64,000 bases of DNA from Archangium violaceum (GTDB lineage Bacteria; Myxococcota; Myxococcia; Myxococcales; Myxococcaceae), in NCBI RefSeq assembly GCF_016859125.1, contig NZ_CP069338.1:9489501-9553500 (forward strand), read 5' to 3'. The translations under genes were made by a program, and so were the position numbers. Positions 54,127 to 62,699 of the stretch are shown piece after piece. The notes below the pieces were generated by a model that had not been told where the DNA came from, did no database searches, and was given only the letters and a program-made list of their open reading frames with translations. Each line of letters begins with the position of its first letter. Positions within the stretch are counted from its first letter, which is position 1.

Positions 54127-56340
54127 TCAGGAGGGGTTGGCCACCAGGGAATGCCGCTCGGGGTGGCGCGGGCAGAGCCGGCCGCCGAGGAGCTCGTAGG
54201 CGCGCACGCAGCGGTCGCGCAGCTCGGGGCCGCGGGTGATGAGGAGCAGGGTCCAGGGGGCGTCCTCGGCCATCAACGTCTGGAGGACGTGGTCGCGCGC
54301 CTGTGGGTCGAGGGTGTCCAGCACCTCGTCGAGGACGAGCAGTCGCGGGCGGAGCACGAGCGCGCGCGCCAGGTGCAGCAGCGCCACCTGTCCCGAGGAC
54401 AGCGGCAGGCCACCGGTGCTGATCTCGGTGTGGAGGCCCTCGGGGAGCCGGGCGAGCGTCTCTCCCAGGCCCACGGCCTCGAGCACCCGGCGGACCTCGC
54501 TCAAGGGCAGCTCCGGCTGTCCCATACGGACGTTATCCACGAGCGTGCCGGCGAAGATCTCCGGCGCCTTGACGATCACGACGTCGCGGCGTAGCGAGGC
54601 GAGCGAGAGATCCCGTAAATCGGTGCCGTCCAGCAGGATGCGACCCCCAGAGGGCGCGCGCAGGCCGTAGAGCAGATCCACCAGGGTGCTCTTGCCGCCA
54701 GCGGTGGCGCCGGTGATGGCCACCTTTTCTCCGGCCCGCACCTCGAGGCTGGCGCCGCTCAGCACGGGCGCGCCCTCGCGGTAGTGGAACTCCAGCCCGT
54801 GTAGCTCCAGCGCCGCGGGGCCGGAGCGCGCGGGGACGCTCTCTCCGGTGTCTTGCTCCAGGGGCAAGTCCACGAGCTGGCCCAGCTTGTCCATGGACGC
54901 GAGCAGGTCGTACCAGGCCTCCAGGTGCTTGCCGAACTTGGAGATGGCCGCCACCACCGCGGTGACGATCAGCTCGGCGGCGACGAGCTGGCCGAGGGTG
55001 AGTTGGCGGTTGATGACGAGCCAGCCGCCCAGCCCGAGCAGCAGCGCGCTAGCCACTGCCTGGAGGCCGAGGGCCCCGAGGATCTGCCGGAAGAGGTACT
55101 TGAAGTGCTTGCGCCGGGTGGTGAGGTACTCACGGGCGAGCTCGTCGGCACGCCGCTGGGCATGGGCACTCCCGCCGCGCTGGCGGAAGGTGATGGGGTG
55201 GCGCGCCAGCTCCTGGAGCCAGGCCGCCACCGCGTACTTGGCCTTGGACTCTTTGAGACTCGCCGCGGTGGCCGGGTGCCCGTAGCCGAAGATGATGCCG
55301 GCCAGGGCCAGCAGGAGCAGGACGTCGAAAGCCAGCAGCAGCGGGTGGTAGAAGGCCAGCATCAGCAGGCCAATGCCTGCCTGGAGCACCACGGAGAGGC
55401 CTTCGAGCAGCAACGTGGAGCTGGCTTTCTGCACGGAGACCACGTCGAAGAAGCGGTTGGCGAGCTCGGGCCCGTGGGCGCGATCAAAGGCTCGCACTTG
55501 GACGCGCGGCAGCCGGTGGCTGAGATCGCTGACGACGCGGATGAACAGACGCTGCTGGAGGATCTCCACCACCCAGTTCTGCATGGCGCGCAGGCCGCCG
55601 GCGAACACGAGGCCGCCCAGCAGCAGGATGCTCAGCACCACCAGCGGCTGGAGCAGGGCGCCGAAGGCCACGGTGTTGACCAGTGATTGGACTGCGATTG
55701 GCGTAGTCAGGGCGAAGAGCCCAACGCCCACTGCATACATCACCACCGCGTGCAGGTCCGCGGCCTCCAGGTGCATCAATGCGCGCAGCCGAACGAAGGG
55801 GGAGGGGGGCTTGGGCGGGGTTCCCTCACTGGCTCGCAGGGCGTGGATGGGCTCCGCCTCCTCGGCGAGCACCCAGGTGAGGGATTGCGCTGCGAAGGGA
55901 GCAAGCAGCTGGGAGAGCCCCTGGCGGTCCATCCACGCCTGTCCGGAGGCCAGCAGGTTGGAGCGCACGTGAACTCGGGCGCCTGCCCACTCGGCGAGCA
56001 GGACCCACCGGGCCCCATGCTCCGTAAAACACACGGTGGCGATCGGCCCCTGGCTGCTGCCCTGGCGCAGGACGTCCTCAGGTGAGCGCCGCAAGGTGGT
56101 GAGGGTGAGGCCGAGCGATTGACCCGCGTGCAGGAGGTGTTGGCTCCACGTGTCCTCGAGAGAGCCGGTGCACTGCCGCGAGGCATCGAGGAGCACCGTC
56201 CGTACGGCGTTGCTCGCAGGCTCGACACCCGCGGTATGGGCGAGCTCGGAGAGGAGTTGCTCGAGCACCTCGGGGGTGCGCGTGTCGGAGTGGACGGGCG
56301 CGTTGCCGGAAGCGGGGGAGTCGATGTTTGGGTAGTACAT
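54127..56340 (-). CDS. ABC exporter (fused membrane and ATPase domains)
   Basis: The 737-residue protein has an N-terminal cytoplasmic domain (~1-190) without a visible C39 Cys/His motif, six membrane helices (~205-460) and an ATPase domain with Walker A GATAGGKST, the variant signature LSSGQ and Walker B LLVLDEV. With the HlyD and TolC proteins it forms a type I secretion system. The substrate is not visible; no small leader peptide gene is adjacent. The gene is first in the operon and diverges from the DinB gene. Confidence 0.88.
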   Translation of the reverse strand: MYYPNIDSPASGNAPVHSDTRTPEVLEQLLSELAHTAGVEPASNAVRTVLLDASRQCTGSLEDTWSQHLLHAGQSLGLTLTTLRRSPEDVLRQGSSQGPIATVCFTEHGARWVLLAEWAGARVHVRSNLLASGQAWMDRQGLSQLLAPFAAQSLTWVLAEEAEPIHALRASEGTPPKPPSPFVRLRALMHLEAADLHAVVMYAVGVGLFALTTPIAVQSLVNTVAFGALLQPLVVLSILLLGGLVFAGGLRAMQNWVVEILQQRLFIRVVSDLSHRLPRVQVRAFDRAHGPELANRFFDVVSVQKASSTLLLEGLSVVLQAGIGLLMLAFYHPLLLAFDVLLLLALAGIIFGYGHPATAASLKESKAKYAVAAWLQELARHPITFRQRGGSAHAQRRADELAREYLTTRRKHFKYLFRQILGALGLQAVASALLLGLGGWLVINRQLTLGQLVAAELIVTAVVAAISKFGKHLEAWYDLLASMDKLGQLVDLPLEQDTGESVPARSGPAALELHGLEFHYREGAPVLSGASLEVRAGEKVAITGATAGGKSTLVDLLYGLRAPSGGRILLDGTDLRDLSLASLRRDVVIVKAPEIFAGTLVDNVRMGQPELPLSEVRRVLEAVGLGETLARLPEGLHTEISTGGLPLSSGQVALLHLARALVLRPRLLVLDEVLDTLDPQARDHVLQTLMAEDAPWTLLLITRGPELRDRCVRAYELLGGRLCPRHPERHSLVANPS

Positions 56341-56608
56341 TCAGGAGAGAGGGGTCGCTCTCGCGCCGTCAGCGAGCGGAATTGCCCATGCTGTCGCTAG
56401 AGATACCTTCGCTTTGCCTCCGCGAAAAACAGATAAACTGACATACTCCCTTCGGAAAAACCGAGGGTTTCACGAGAGGAGGGGAGGGAGCTCAACCGTG
56501 TTGGAGCCAAACGGGACAACCTTGATGTCATTGCAACTCAAACTTCAGTATGGGGACGCCTTCGCGCTTCGTGGGACCCTGCCCCGCGGTAGGGGATATG
56601 CTCCGCCC

Positions 56609-57133
56609 ATGACCAACGAAGTTCGTGACTACTTGAGTCGGCAGTTCGAAACGGCGTGGGCGCTCACCCAATTCCACCTCAACGGACTCACCACCGAGGA
56701 GTGCTTGTGGCGCCCTGCTCATAAGGGATTGCATGTGCACCGAGCCCCTGATGGAAGGTGGCTCGCCGATTGGCCGGATCGCGAGGACTACGACATCGGT
56801 CCGTCGAGCATCGCGTGGCTGACGTGGCACCTCGGCTTCTGGTGGTCCATGGTACTCAATCACTCATTCGGCGACGGAACCCTCTCACGCGAGAACGTGA
56901 TGTGGCCTGGTACCGCTGAAGGCGTACGCCAGTGGATCGGCGGACTTCAGAATCAGTGGCGAGCAGTGCTCGAGCAGGTCACCGACGACGACCTGCGATC
57001 GGCACAGCGGACACGATGGCCTTTGCAGGACCGTCCGTTCGGCGACGTCGTCGCGTGGGTCAATGTCGAGCTCACGAAGAACGCCGCCGAGATCGGCTAC
57101 GCACGCTTCCTCTACGCGGTCAGGGCCGGCTGA
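56609..57133 (+). CDS. DinB-family protein
   Basis: A 174-residue four-helix protein of the DinB/YfiT group (LSRQFETAWALTQFHLNGL, IAWLTWHLGFWWSMVLNHSF with a metal-type His, ELTKNAAEIGYARFL). Members bind metals through three His and serve as thiol transferases or have unknown roles. ATG 56609 matches the family start; the frame is open to 56414 in an A/T-rich leader. Confidence 0.75.
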   Translation: MTNEVRDYLSRQFETAWALTQFHLNGLTTEECLWRPAHKGLHVHRAPDGRWLADWPDREDYDIGPSSIAWLTWHLGFWWSMVLNHSFGDGTLSRENVMWPGTAEGVRQWIGGLQNQWRAVLEQVTDDDLRSAQRTRWPLQDRPFGDVVAWVNVELTKNAAEIGYARFLYAVRAG

Positions 57134-57180
57134 GAACGCAACAGGCGCTCAATTCGCTGGCGAGGGTCTCCGGGTCAGAG

Positions 57181-57918
57181 TCACACCTGCGCGGTGGGCC
57201 GGATGACCACCTCGTTCACATCGACATCGGCCGGCTGCTCGAGCGCGAACGCAATGGCGCGGGCGATCGCATCCGGTGGCATCGCGAACTTGTCCCGGGA
57301 TGCGGCGAGCTGGGCTTTCACCTCCGGATTCGTCACGCCTTCCGCGAAGTTCGTCCGGACGAGACCAGGCGAGATGATCGTCACGCGCAGCTTGTCGCCG
57401 GCCTCCTGGCGCAACCCCTCGGAGATGGCGCGCACGGCGAACTTCGTGCCTGAATAGACCGACTGGTTCGGTACCGTGCGATGTCCTGCTGTGGAAGCGA
57501 TGTTGACGAAATGCCCGAACCCCTGCTCGCGGAAGACAGGCAGCGCCGCGGCGATGCCATACAGAACACCTTTGATGTTGACGTCGATCATCTCCTCCCA
57601 ATCCTCGACGCGCAGATCGTCCAGGGGAGAGACCGGCATGACACCGGCGTTGTTGACGAGAACGTCGAGCTTGCCATACCGCTCACATGCCAACTTGACG
57701 AGGTTGGAGAGGTCCTCGCGCCGTTTGACGTCCGTGCGTGCATGGGCTGTCTCGCCACCCGCTCCCGCGATACGGGCAGCCAGAGCCTCGAGGCGATCCG
57801 CTCGGCGCGCGCCGAGTACGACCTTCGCACCGCGCTCAGCCAGCAGGAGTGCGGTCGCCTCACCGATTCCGCTGCTCGCGCCCGTGATGACGACAACCTT
57901 GTCTTTGATTCCCGACAC
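57181..57918 (-). CDS. Short-chain dehydrogenase/reductase
   Basis: The 245-residue classical SDR has the nucleotide motif TGASSGIG, NNAG and the catalytic YSGTK with a Ser upstream (NIASTAG). Acidic residues are missing after the second strand (LGARRADRL), which favours NADP. The substrate is unknown. It diverges from the AraC-type regulator, which may control it. Confidence 0.9.
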   Translation of the reverse strand: MSGIKDKVVVITGASSGIGEATALLLAERGAKVVLGARRADRLEALAARIAGAGGETAHARTDVKRREDLSNLVKLACERYGKLDVLVNNAGVMPVSPLDDLRVEDWEEMIDVNIKGVLYGIAAALPVFREQGFGHFVNIASTAGHRTVPNQSVYSGTKFAVRAISEGLRQEAGDKLRVTIISPGLVRTNFAEGVTNPEVKAQLAASRDKFAMPPDAIARAIAFALEQPADVDVNEVVIRPTAQV

Positions 57919-58057
57919 GATGTTCTCCCTTCCTGTCTCCTTGGAGGAGCGGCAAGGGTGTAGACGGCGGACGCACGACGATCTTGGGCATTGTTGGCGG
58001 GGCCTGTCCCGCCAAGAACGCCCAAGCCACGGTGGCGGCTCGCGTTAGAATCGAGGT

Positions 58058-58999
58058 GTGAGCACTCCGCTTCGCGCCGTCTCCGACGGCCCGCTCTCCA
58101 TCCGGGTCTTCCTCCCCCCTGAGTTGCCGGGCCTGCGGGTCGTGCGCTACAGGACCGACGAGCGGCTGTGGCGCTCCGTGAAGGAGCGCTTCTCGGTGAC
58201 GATGACGTACTCGGGCCGCTCGGAGTGGTGGTGCCGTGGCGAGGTCCGGGTCTCTACTCCCGGGACGCTCGACCTCAAGCAGCTCGGAGATGTCCACCGC
58301 GATCTGCGCCGCGAGGGTCCCTCCCGCTTCCAGGTGATCTCCTTCGATGAGGCGCTCGTCACCGAGGCCCGTGAGGCGCTGGGCTACCCGGCCTCATCCC
58401 ACCTGCGGCGGGTACAGCTCGAGCGCGGGCAGCCCACGGCGGCTCCCTTCGTTCGTCTCCATGCCTTGTTGGGCGAGGGCAGGGTGGAGCCCTCCAACAC
58501 ACTGGAGCTCCAGACGGCACTGACCGAGGCGCTCTGTGCACTGGCCTCGTGCTTCGGTGACTCGGACGAGCCGGAGCGACGCTCTCGCTTGCCCGTCCGC
58601 CGGGCGCTCGAGGCGCTGCACGAGGCCCTGGAGCAGGGCATCTCGCTGGACGCCCTGGCCAGGCAAGCGGAACTGGACAAGTTCCACCTGTGCCGCGCCT
58701 TCCGGGAAGAGGTGGGGATGCCTCCCTACGCGTACCTCACCCACCTGCGCATCGCCCGGGCCATGGGATTGCTGACCCAGGGCCTGACACCCTCGGAGGT
58801 CGCGCTCCGGGTGGGGCTCTATGATCAGAGCCAGCTCAACCGGCACTTCAAGCGCATCATCGGCCTCACCCCGGGCCAGTTCGCGCGCGCCGTGCAGCCA
58901 CGTTCCGGAGATGACCCTGGAGCGCTTCACGCTTCTTCATGTTCCCGTCACACGAGTTCATCCCGCTCTGGCGGGCCGGTGCGAGGATGGTCCGCGTGA
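58058..58999 (+). CDS. AraC-family transcriptional regulator
   Basis: The 313-residue protein starts at GTG 58058 and has an N-terminal cupin-like sensing domain. Two HTH motifs follow at residues ~195-290 (SLDALARQAELDKFHLCRAF and PSEVALRVGLYDQSQLNRHF, ending LTPGQFAR). The last ~30 residues are a Ser/Gly tail without similarity. It may control the divergent SDR gene or the flavoprotein gene downstream. Confidence 0.85.
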   Translation: MSTPLRAVSDGPLSIRVFLPPELPGLRVVRYRTDERLWRSVKERFSVTMTYSGRSEWWCRGEVRVSTPGTLDLKQLGDVHRDLRREGPSRFQVISFDEALVTEAREALGYPASSHLRRVQLERGQPTAAPFVRLHALLGEGRVEPSNTLELQTALTEALCALASCFGDSDEPERRSRLPVRRALEALHEALEQGISLDALARQAELDKFHLCRAFREEVGMPPYAYLTHLRIARAMGLLTQGLTPSEVALRVGLYDQSQLNRHFKRIIGLTPGQFARAVQPRSGDDPGALHASSCSRHTSSSRSGGPVRGWSA

Positions 59000-59030
59000 A
59001 AGGGGCAGGGTGCCCCGGGAGTGATACGCA

Positions 59031-59750
59031 ATGGCATCAGGGAAGGCGATTCTCGGAGGAATGCTGGGGCGGTTCCTGTTCCGCGACGCGCGGGTCACGC
59101 AGGTGCGTGACGTCTCACCTCGCTTTCGCTGGATGGAGCTGGAAGGCGAGGCGCTGCGCGACGTCTCCTGGAGCGCGGGGGACAAGGTGCAGGTGTTCCT
59201 TCCACGCGTGGGGATGCGAACGTACACGCCCCTGGCGTGGGACTCGGCTCGCGGGGCGACGCAGTTGCTCGTCTACCTCCATGGCCACAGCCCCGGCGCG
59301 GAGTGGGGCCGCGACGTGCGGGTGGGGGACCGCTGCCAGTTCATGGGGCCTCGCGGTTCCCTGGCGCTCTCGTCCCTTCAGGGACCCGTGGTGCTGTTCG
59401 GAGACGAGACGTCCTTCGCCGTGGCCCACACGCTGCGGAACCTGCGGGCCGGCGCGGATGGTGTCGAGCGGGTGTTCGAGGTCTCTTCCCGAGACGCGTC
59501 CGAGCCGGTGCTGCGGGAGCTCCACCTGTCGGACAGCGCCTTGGTGGAGCGCGCGCCCGACGAGGAACACCTGCCCGCCGTAGCGGAGCGTCTGGGCGCC
59601 GCACTGAAGCGGCGTCCTGGCGCGCACCTCGTCATGACGGGTCGGGCGCAGGCCATCCAGGCGCTGCGCGCACGGCTCCGGCAAGAGGGCGTGAGTGCGG
59701 CGCAGAAGGTGAAGGCGTACTGGTCCGCGGGGAAGCGCGGGCTCGACTGA
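59031..59750 (+). CDS. Siderophore-interacting FAD reductase (SIP family)
   Basis: The 239-residue flavoprotein should reduce ferric siderophores. It has the FAD motif RTYTPLAWD and the SIP-type nucleotide domain (VVLFGDETSFAVAHTLRNL), ending AQKVKAYWSAGKRGLD, typical of ViuB-like proteins. GGGAG lies nine bases before ATG 59031. It follows the AraC gene by 31 bases. Confidence 0.85.
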   Translation: MASGKAILGGMLGRFLFRDARVTQVRDVSPRFRWMELEGEALRDVSWSAGDKVQVFLPRVGMRTYTPLAWDSARGATQLLVYLHGHSPGAEWGRDVRVGDRCQFMGPRGSLALSSLQGPVVLFGDETSFAVAHTLRNLRAGADGVERVFEVSSRDASEPVLRELHLSDSALVERAPDEEHLPAVAERLGAALKRRPGAHLVMTGRAQAIQALRARLRQEGVSAAQKVKAYWSAGKRGLD

Positions 59751-59768
59751 GCAACTCTCCTTCCTCCA

Positions 59769-61580
59769 TCACTTCTCGCCGAGCGACCCGTAGCGAACCA
59801 CGCGGAAGCGCGCCCCCTGGGCCTCGCGGATGCGGGCGGCGAGCACGTCGTGCAGCTCGGGCGTCCACGCGCTCCAGCGCGCGAAGAACTTCTCCGTCGC
59901 CGCCTTGTCTCCCGCGTGCTGGAGCTTGATGACCTCCTCGAGCAGCGAGCTGACCGTGTCCAGGTACCGGTCGTACTGGATGGTGAGACGCGCCGTCTTC
60001 GGGTCCGCGCGAAGCAGGCCGTGCTCCAGGAACCAGTTGAACTGCACCAGCTGCATGCGCTGGTACGGCTGGTCCTCGCGCGGGCGCACGTTCTGCAGCG
60101 TGCGGCGGATGCCCGAGGCCTGCACGGCGCGCAGGCTGGCGGCATCCAGCGAGCCGTTCTTCTGGAAGGTGTGCAGCGCGAAGAGGCTGACCAGGTCCGC
60201 CTTCATCTCCTCCATGGCGTCCGCGTAGTCCTCGAGCGCCACGTCCAGCGTGCGGCCCTTCGTGTCGCGGTCCGGGCCCAGGTAGTGGCCCACCTCGTGC
60301 CAGAGCGTGCGCTGGAAGTTGCCCTCGGAGGTGAGGTCCTTCGCGTGCGCGTCCGCCGTCGCGGTGCGCCAGATGCGCTCGTCCGCGGCGAACAGGTCCG
60401 GGTTCTTCATGATGTTCTCGCGCAGCAGGATGGTGCGGCCGTAGCGGCGCGAATAGAGCGGATCATTGGGGAGGATCGACGCGGTGTTGGTGCCGCGCGC
60501 CTGGCCGAAGTCCGCCACCACCTCGTACACGCCCACCGGGACGTCCTCGCGGATGCGCTTCTTCGTGGGGTACGGCAGCGAGTCCTCCACGCCCTGCAGT
60601 CCGCCCATTCGCTTGCGCAGCTCCGCCGTCGCCTGCTCGTTCAGCAACAGCACGGACACGCCGTAGAAGGCCTTCACGCCATAGAGCGCATCGTCATACG
60701 TCTCGTACGGGCCGAGCTGCACGTTGAGGTGCTTGAAGCGGCCTGTCACCCACGCCGCGTCGCCGCTCTCGTAGTCGTTGGTGAGGAGATCCCTCGCGCG
60801 GTTGCGCAGGTAGCGCGCCAGCTCCTCGTCGCTCGCATCCAGCCGTCCCGCCGCGCGCATGAGCAGTCCGTATGCCTTTACCAACTCCGGCCCGTAGGCC
60901 ACCGCGTAGGGCACCGCGTACAGGCTCTTCGCGTCGGGCCGCTTCGCACGGGCCTGGAGCGCCTCGCGCAGTCCGGGGTGCAGCGAGTCCAGCACCGGGT
61001 ACGTCTGGAGCACCTTCACGTCCTGGCGCAGGTTGTCCGCGGTGGCCCGGCGCACCACGGTGAGCTCGTCCATCAGCGAGGCGCGCTGTTCGGGGTGCGC
61101 GGCGAGAAACGCGTCCACCTCCGCGCGCGTCGCGTCCGGCGGGTAGACGTTGCGCGCGGGCACCTGCGGATCCACGGGAAGGAAGGCCTCGCGCGCGTTG
61201 GTCAGCGTGCTGGCGATGGGGCCCTGGTAGAGGCGGTAGAGCGTGAGCAGGTCCTGCGTGCGCTTCGGGCTGCCCAGCTTCTTGTCGAGTGCCTGCAACC
61301 GCGCGTGCGACGCGAGGGCCTGGTGGTGGCGTGAGGCCTCGTAGATGCCCTGGAGGAGCTGTCCCACCTCCAGCAGATCCTTCACCGCGGCCTGCTCGTC
61401 GGGCGTGAGGCGCGAGAGGTCGGGCGCCAGCCGCACCTCCTCCGTCTTGGCGAGGATCTCCGCCACCTTCTCCTCGGGCCAGTAGCCAGGGGGCAGGGAG
61501 GGGGAGGCGGGCTGCGCGGCATGGGCCGCGAGCGTCGTGAGGGCCGTGAAGGCCAGGGTCAGCGCGTGGGGAAGTCGCAT
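59769..61580 (-). CDS. M49-like zinc metallopeptidase, exported
   Basis: The ~603-residue protein has a signal peptide (to AAHAAQ). The zinc motif is HEVGH (residues 428-432) with a downstream EEMKADL that offers the third ligand, as in the M49/dipeptidyl peptidase III-like group (HExxxH or HExxH with EEx(R/K)A(D/E)). The substrate is probably peptides. ATG 61580 begins the signal peptide; the frame stays open to 61853 over a region that does not look coding. Confidence 0.8.
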   Translation of the reverse strand: MRLPHALTLAFTALTTLAAHAAQPASPSLPPGYWPEEKVAEILAKTEEVRLAPDLSRLTPDEQAAVKDLLEVGQLLQGIYEASRHHQALASHARLQALDKKLGSPKRTQDLLTLYRLYQGPIASTLTNAREAFLPVDPQVPARNVYPPDATRAEVDAFLAAHPEQRASLMDELTVVRRATADNLRQDVKVLQTYPVLDSLHPGLREALQARAKRPDAKSLYAVPYAVAYGPELVKAYGLLMRAAGRLDASDEELARYLRNRARDLLTNDYESGDAAWVTGRFKHLNVQLGPYETYDDALYGVKAFYGVSVLLLNEQATAELRKRMGGLQGVEDSLPYPTKKRIREDVPVGVYEVVADFGQARGTNTASILPNDPLYSRRYGRTILLRENIMKNPDLFAADERIWRTATADAHAKDLTSEGNFQRTLWHEVGHYLGPDRDTKGRTLDVALEDYADAMEEMKADLVSLFALHTFQKNGSLDAASLRAVQASGIRRTLQNVRPREDQPYQRMQLVQFNWFLEHGLLRADPKTARLTIQYDRYLDTVSSLLEEVIKLQHAGDKAATEKFFARWSAWTPELHDVLAARIREAQGARFRVVRYGSLGEK

Positions 61581-61870
61581 GGCGCGCAAGACTGCCACGG
61601 TCTCAGGCGTATTCCCCACGAAGTCAGCGAGGAGCCTCGAGGGCCGTGGGCCCGGGTTCCGGATGGCTTGGGATGAGCCCCGGGTTGCCTGCCTGGCGGG
61701 CAAGCAATCAGGGAGCGTGGCCCTCCTATCTGGGGTCGTGAGTCGGGGGCGACTGGACAACGCCAACCGCTGGTTACATTGGCCCTTGGAGAGAGGGAGT
61801 TCCCCCGGGTGGAGCTCGAGGGAACCTTCTCGAACAACTTCAATCACATCCAAGTAAGGAGGCGTTTGTC

Positions 61871-62368
61871 ATGGCCATCATTCGAAGGAACGATACCGAT
61901 CGGGGCCTCGTGCGGAACCGTGGTCTGGATCCGTTCGAGATGATGCAGGACCTCCTGCGGTGGGACCCCTTCCGTGAGCTGTCCCGCGGCGTGGTCGGTG
62001 GTACGGAGGTCACGAACTTCATCCCCGCGTTTGAGGTGAAGGAGACGAAGGACTCGTACGTCTTCAAGGCGGACCTCCCTGGCATCAAGGAGGACGGGCT
62101 CGACATCTCCCTCACCGGCAACCGGCTGACCATCTCCGGCCAGCGGCAGGAGGAGAAGAAGGACGAGGGCGACAGGCACTTCGTCTACGAGCGCAGCTTC
62201 GGCAGCTTCTCGCGCTCCTTCACCCTGCCGGAGGGCATCGACGTGGACCACGTCCAGGCCGAGCTCAAGGACGGCGTCCTGAACGTGGTGGTGCCCAAAA
62301 AGCCCGAGGTGCAGCCCAAGCGCATCCTCGTCAAGGGCCCGGGCGAGGGTGAGAAGGCGAAGGCGTAG
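61871..62368 (+). CDS. Small heat-shock protein, Hsp20 family
   Basis: A 165-residue ATP-independent chaperone. The alpha-crystallin domain (residues ~50-145) has FEVKETKDSYVFKADLPGIK and GVLNVVVPKK, followed by a C-terminal KRILV-type motif. TAAGGAGG precedes ATG 61871. It resembles the Stigmatella/Myxococcus SP21/HspA type, which is made in stress and sporulation. Confidence 0.93.
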   Translation: MAIIRRNDTDRGLVRNRGLDPFEMMQDLLRWDPFRELSRGVVGGTEVTNFIPAFEVKETKDSYVFKADLPGIKEDGLDISLTGNRLTISGQRQEEKKDEGDRHFVYERSFGSFSRSFTLPEGIDVDHVQAELKDGVLNVVVPKKPEVQPKRILVKGPGEGEKAKA

Positions 62369-62387
62369 TTCGTAGGTGTTGTTCGCA

Positions 62388-62417
62388 GAGGGGCGGGGGG
62401 GATTTCTCCCGCCCCTC
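62388..62417 (+). terminator. Terminator of the hsp20 gene
   Basis: GAGGGGCGGG pairs perfectly with CCCGCCCCTC around a 10-base loop and is followed by GTTGT. It starts 20 bases after the stop. Confidence 0.7.
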
Positions 62418-62433
62418 GTTGTATCCGGCGGGA

Positions 62434-62562
62434 TTACTCCCACGTGTGGTGCGTTTTCTTGCTCTTGCTCACCCGGGTGACAACGAGCTTGCCGTTGCTC
62501 AGGGTCGCTTCATAGGTCGCGGACTGCCGGTCCGCCACGCCCGCGGCATGGTGCCCATACAT
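62434..62562 (-). CDS. Short unknown frame (42 residues)
   Basis: MYGHHAAGVADRQSATYEAT continues LSNGKLVVTRVSKSKKTHHT and ends WE. Its composition is protein-like and it is preceded by a stop 12 codons upstream of the Met. It is either a tiny gene or the C-terminal remnant of a longer one. No ribosome-binding site is obvious. Confidence 0.3.
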   Translation of the reverse strand: MYGHHAAGVADRQSATYEATLSNGKLVVTRVSKSKKTHHTWE

Positions 62563-62699
62563 GCAGTGTTGCTCGATGAGAGTGGGTGCGATTCATCGTG
62601 CCTTTCCTTGATCCTGCAATGCTCGAACGACGCTACCGCGCTCTCGGACGCGAGCGCGAGGTCATCACCGATGCTCCAGGTAGATCAGCTCTGGAGATG

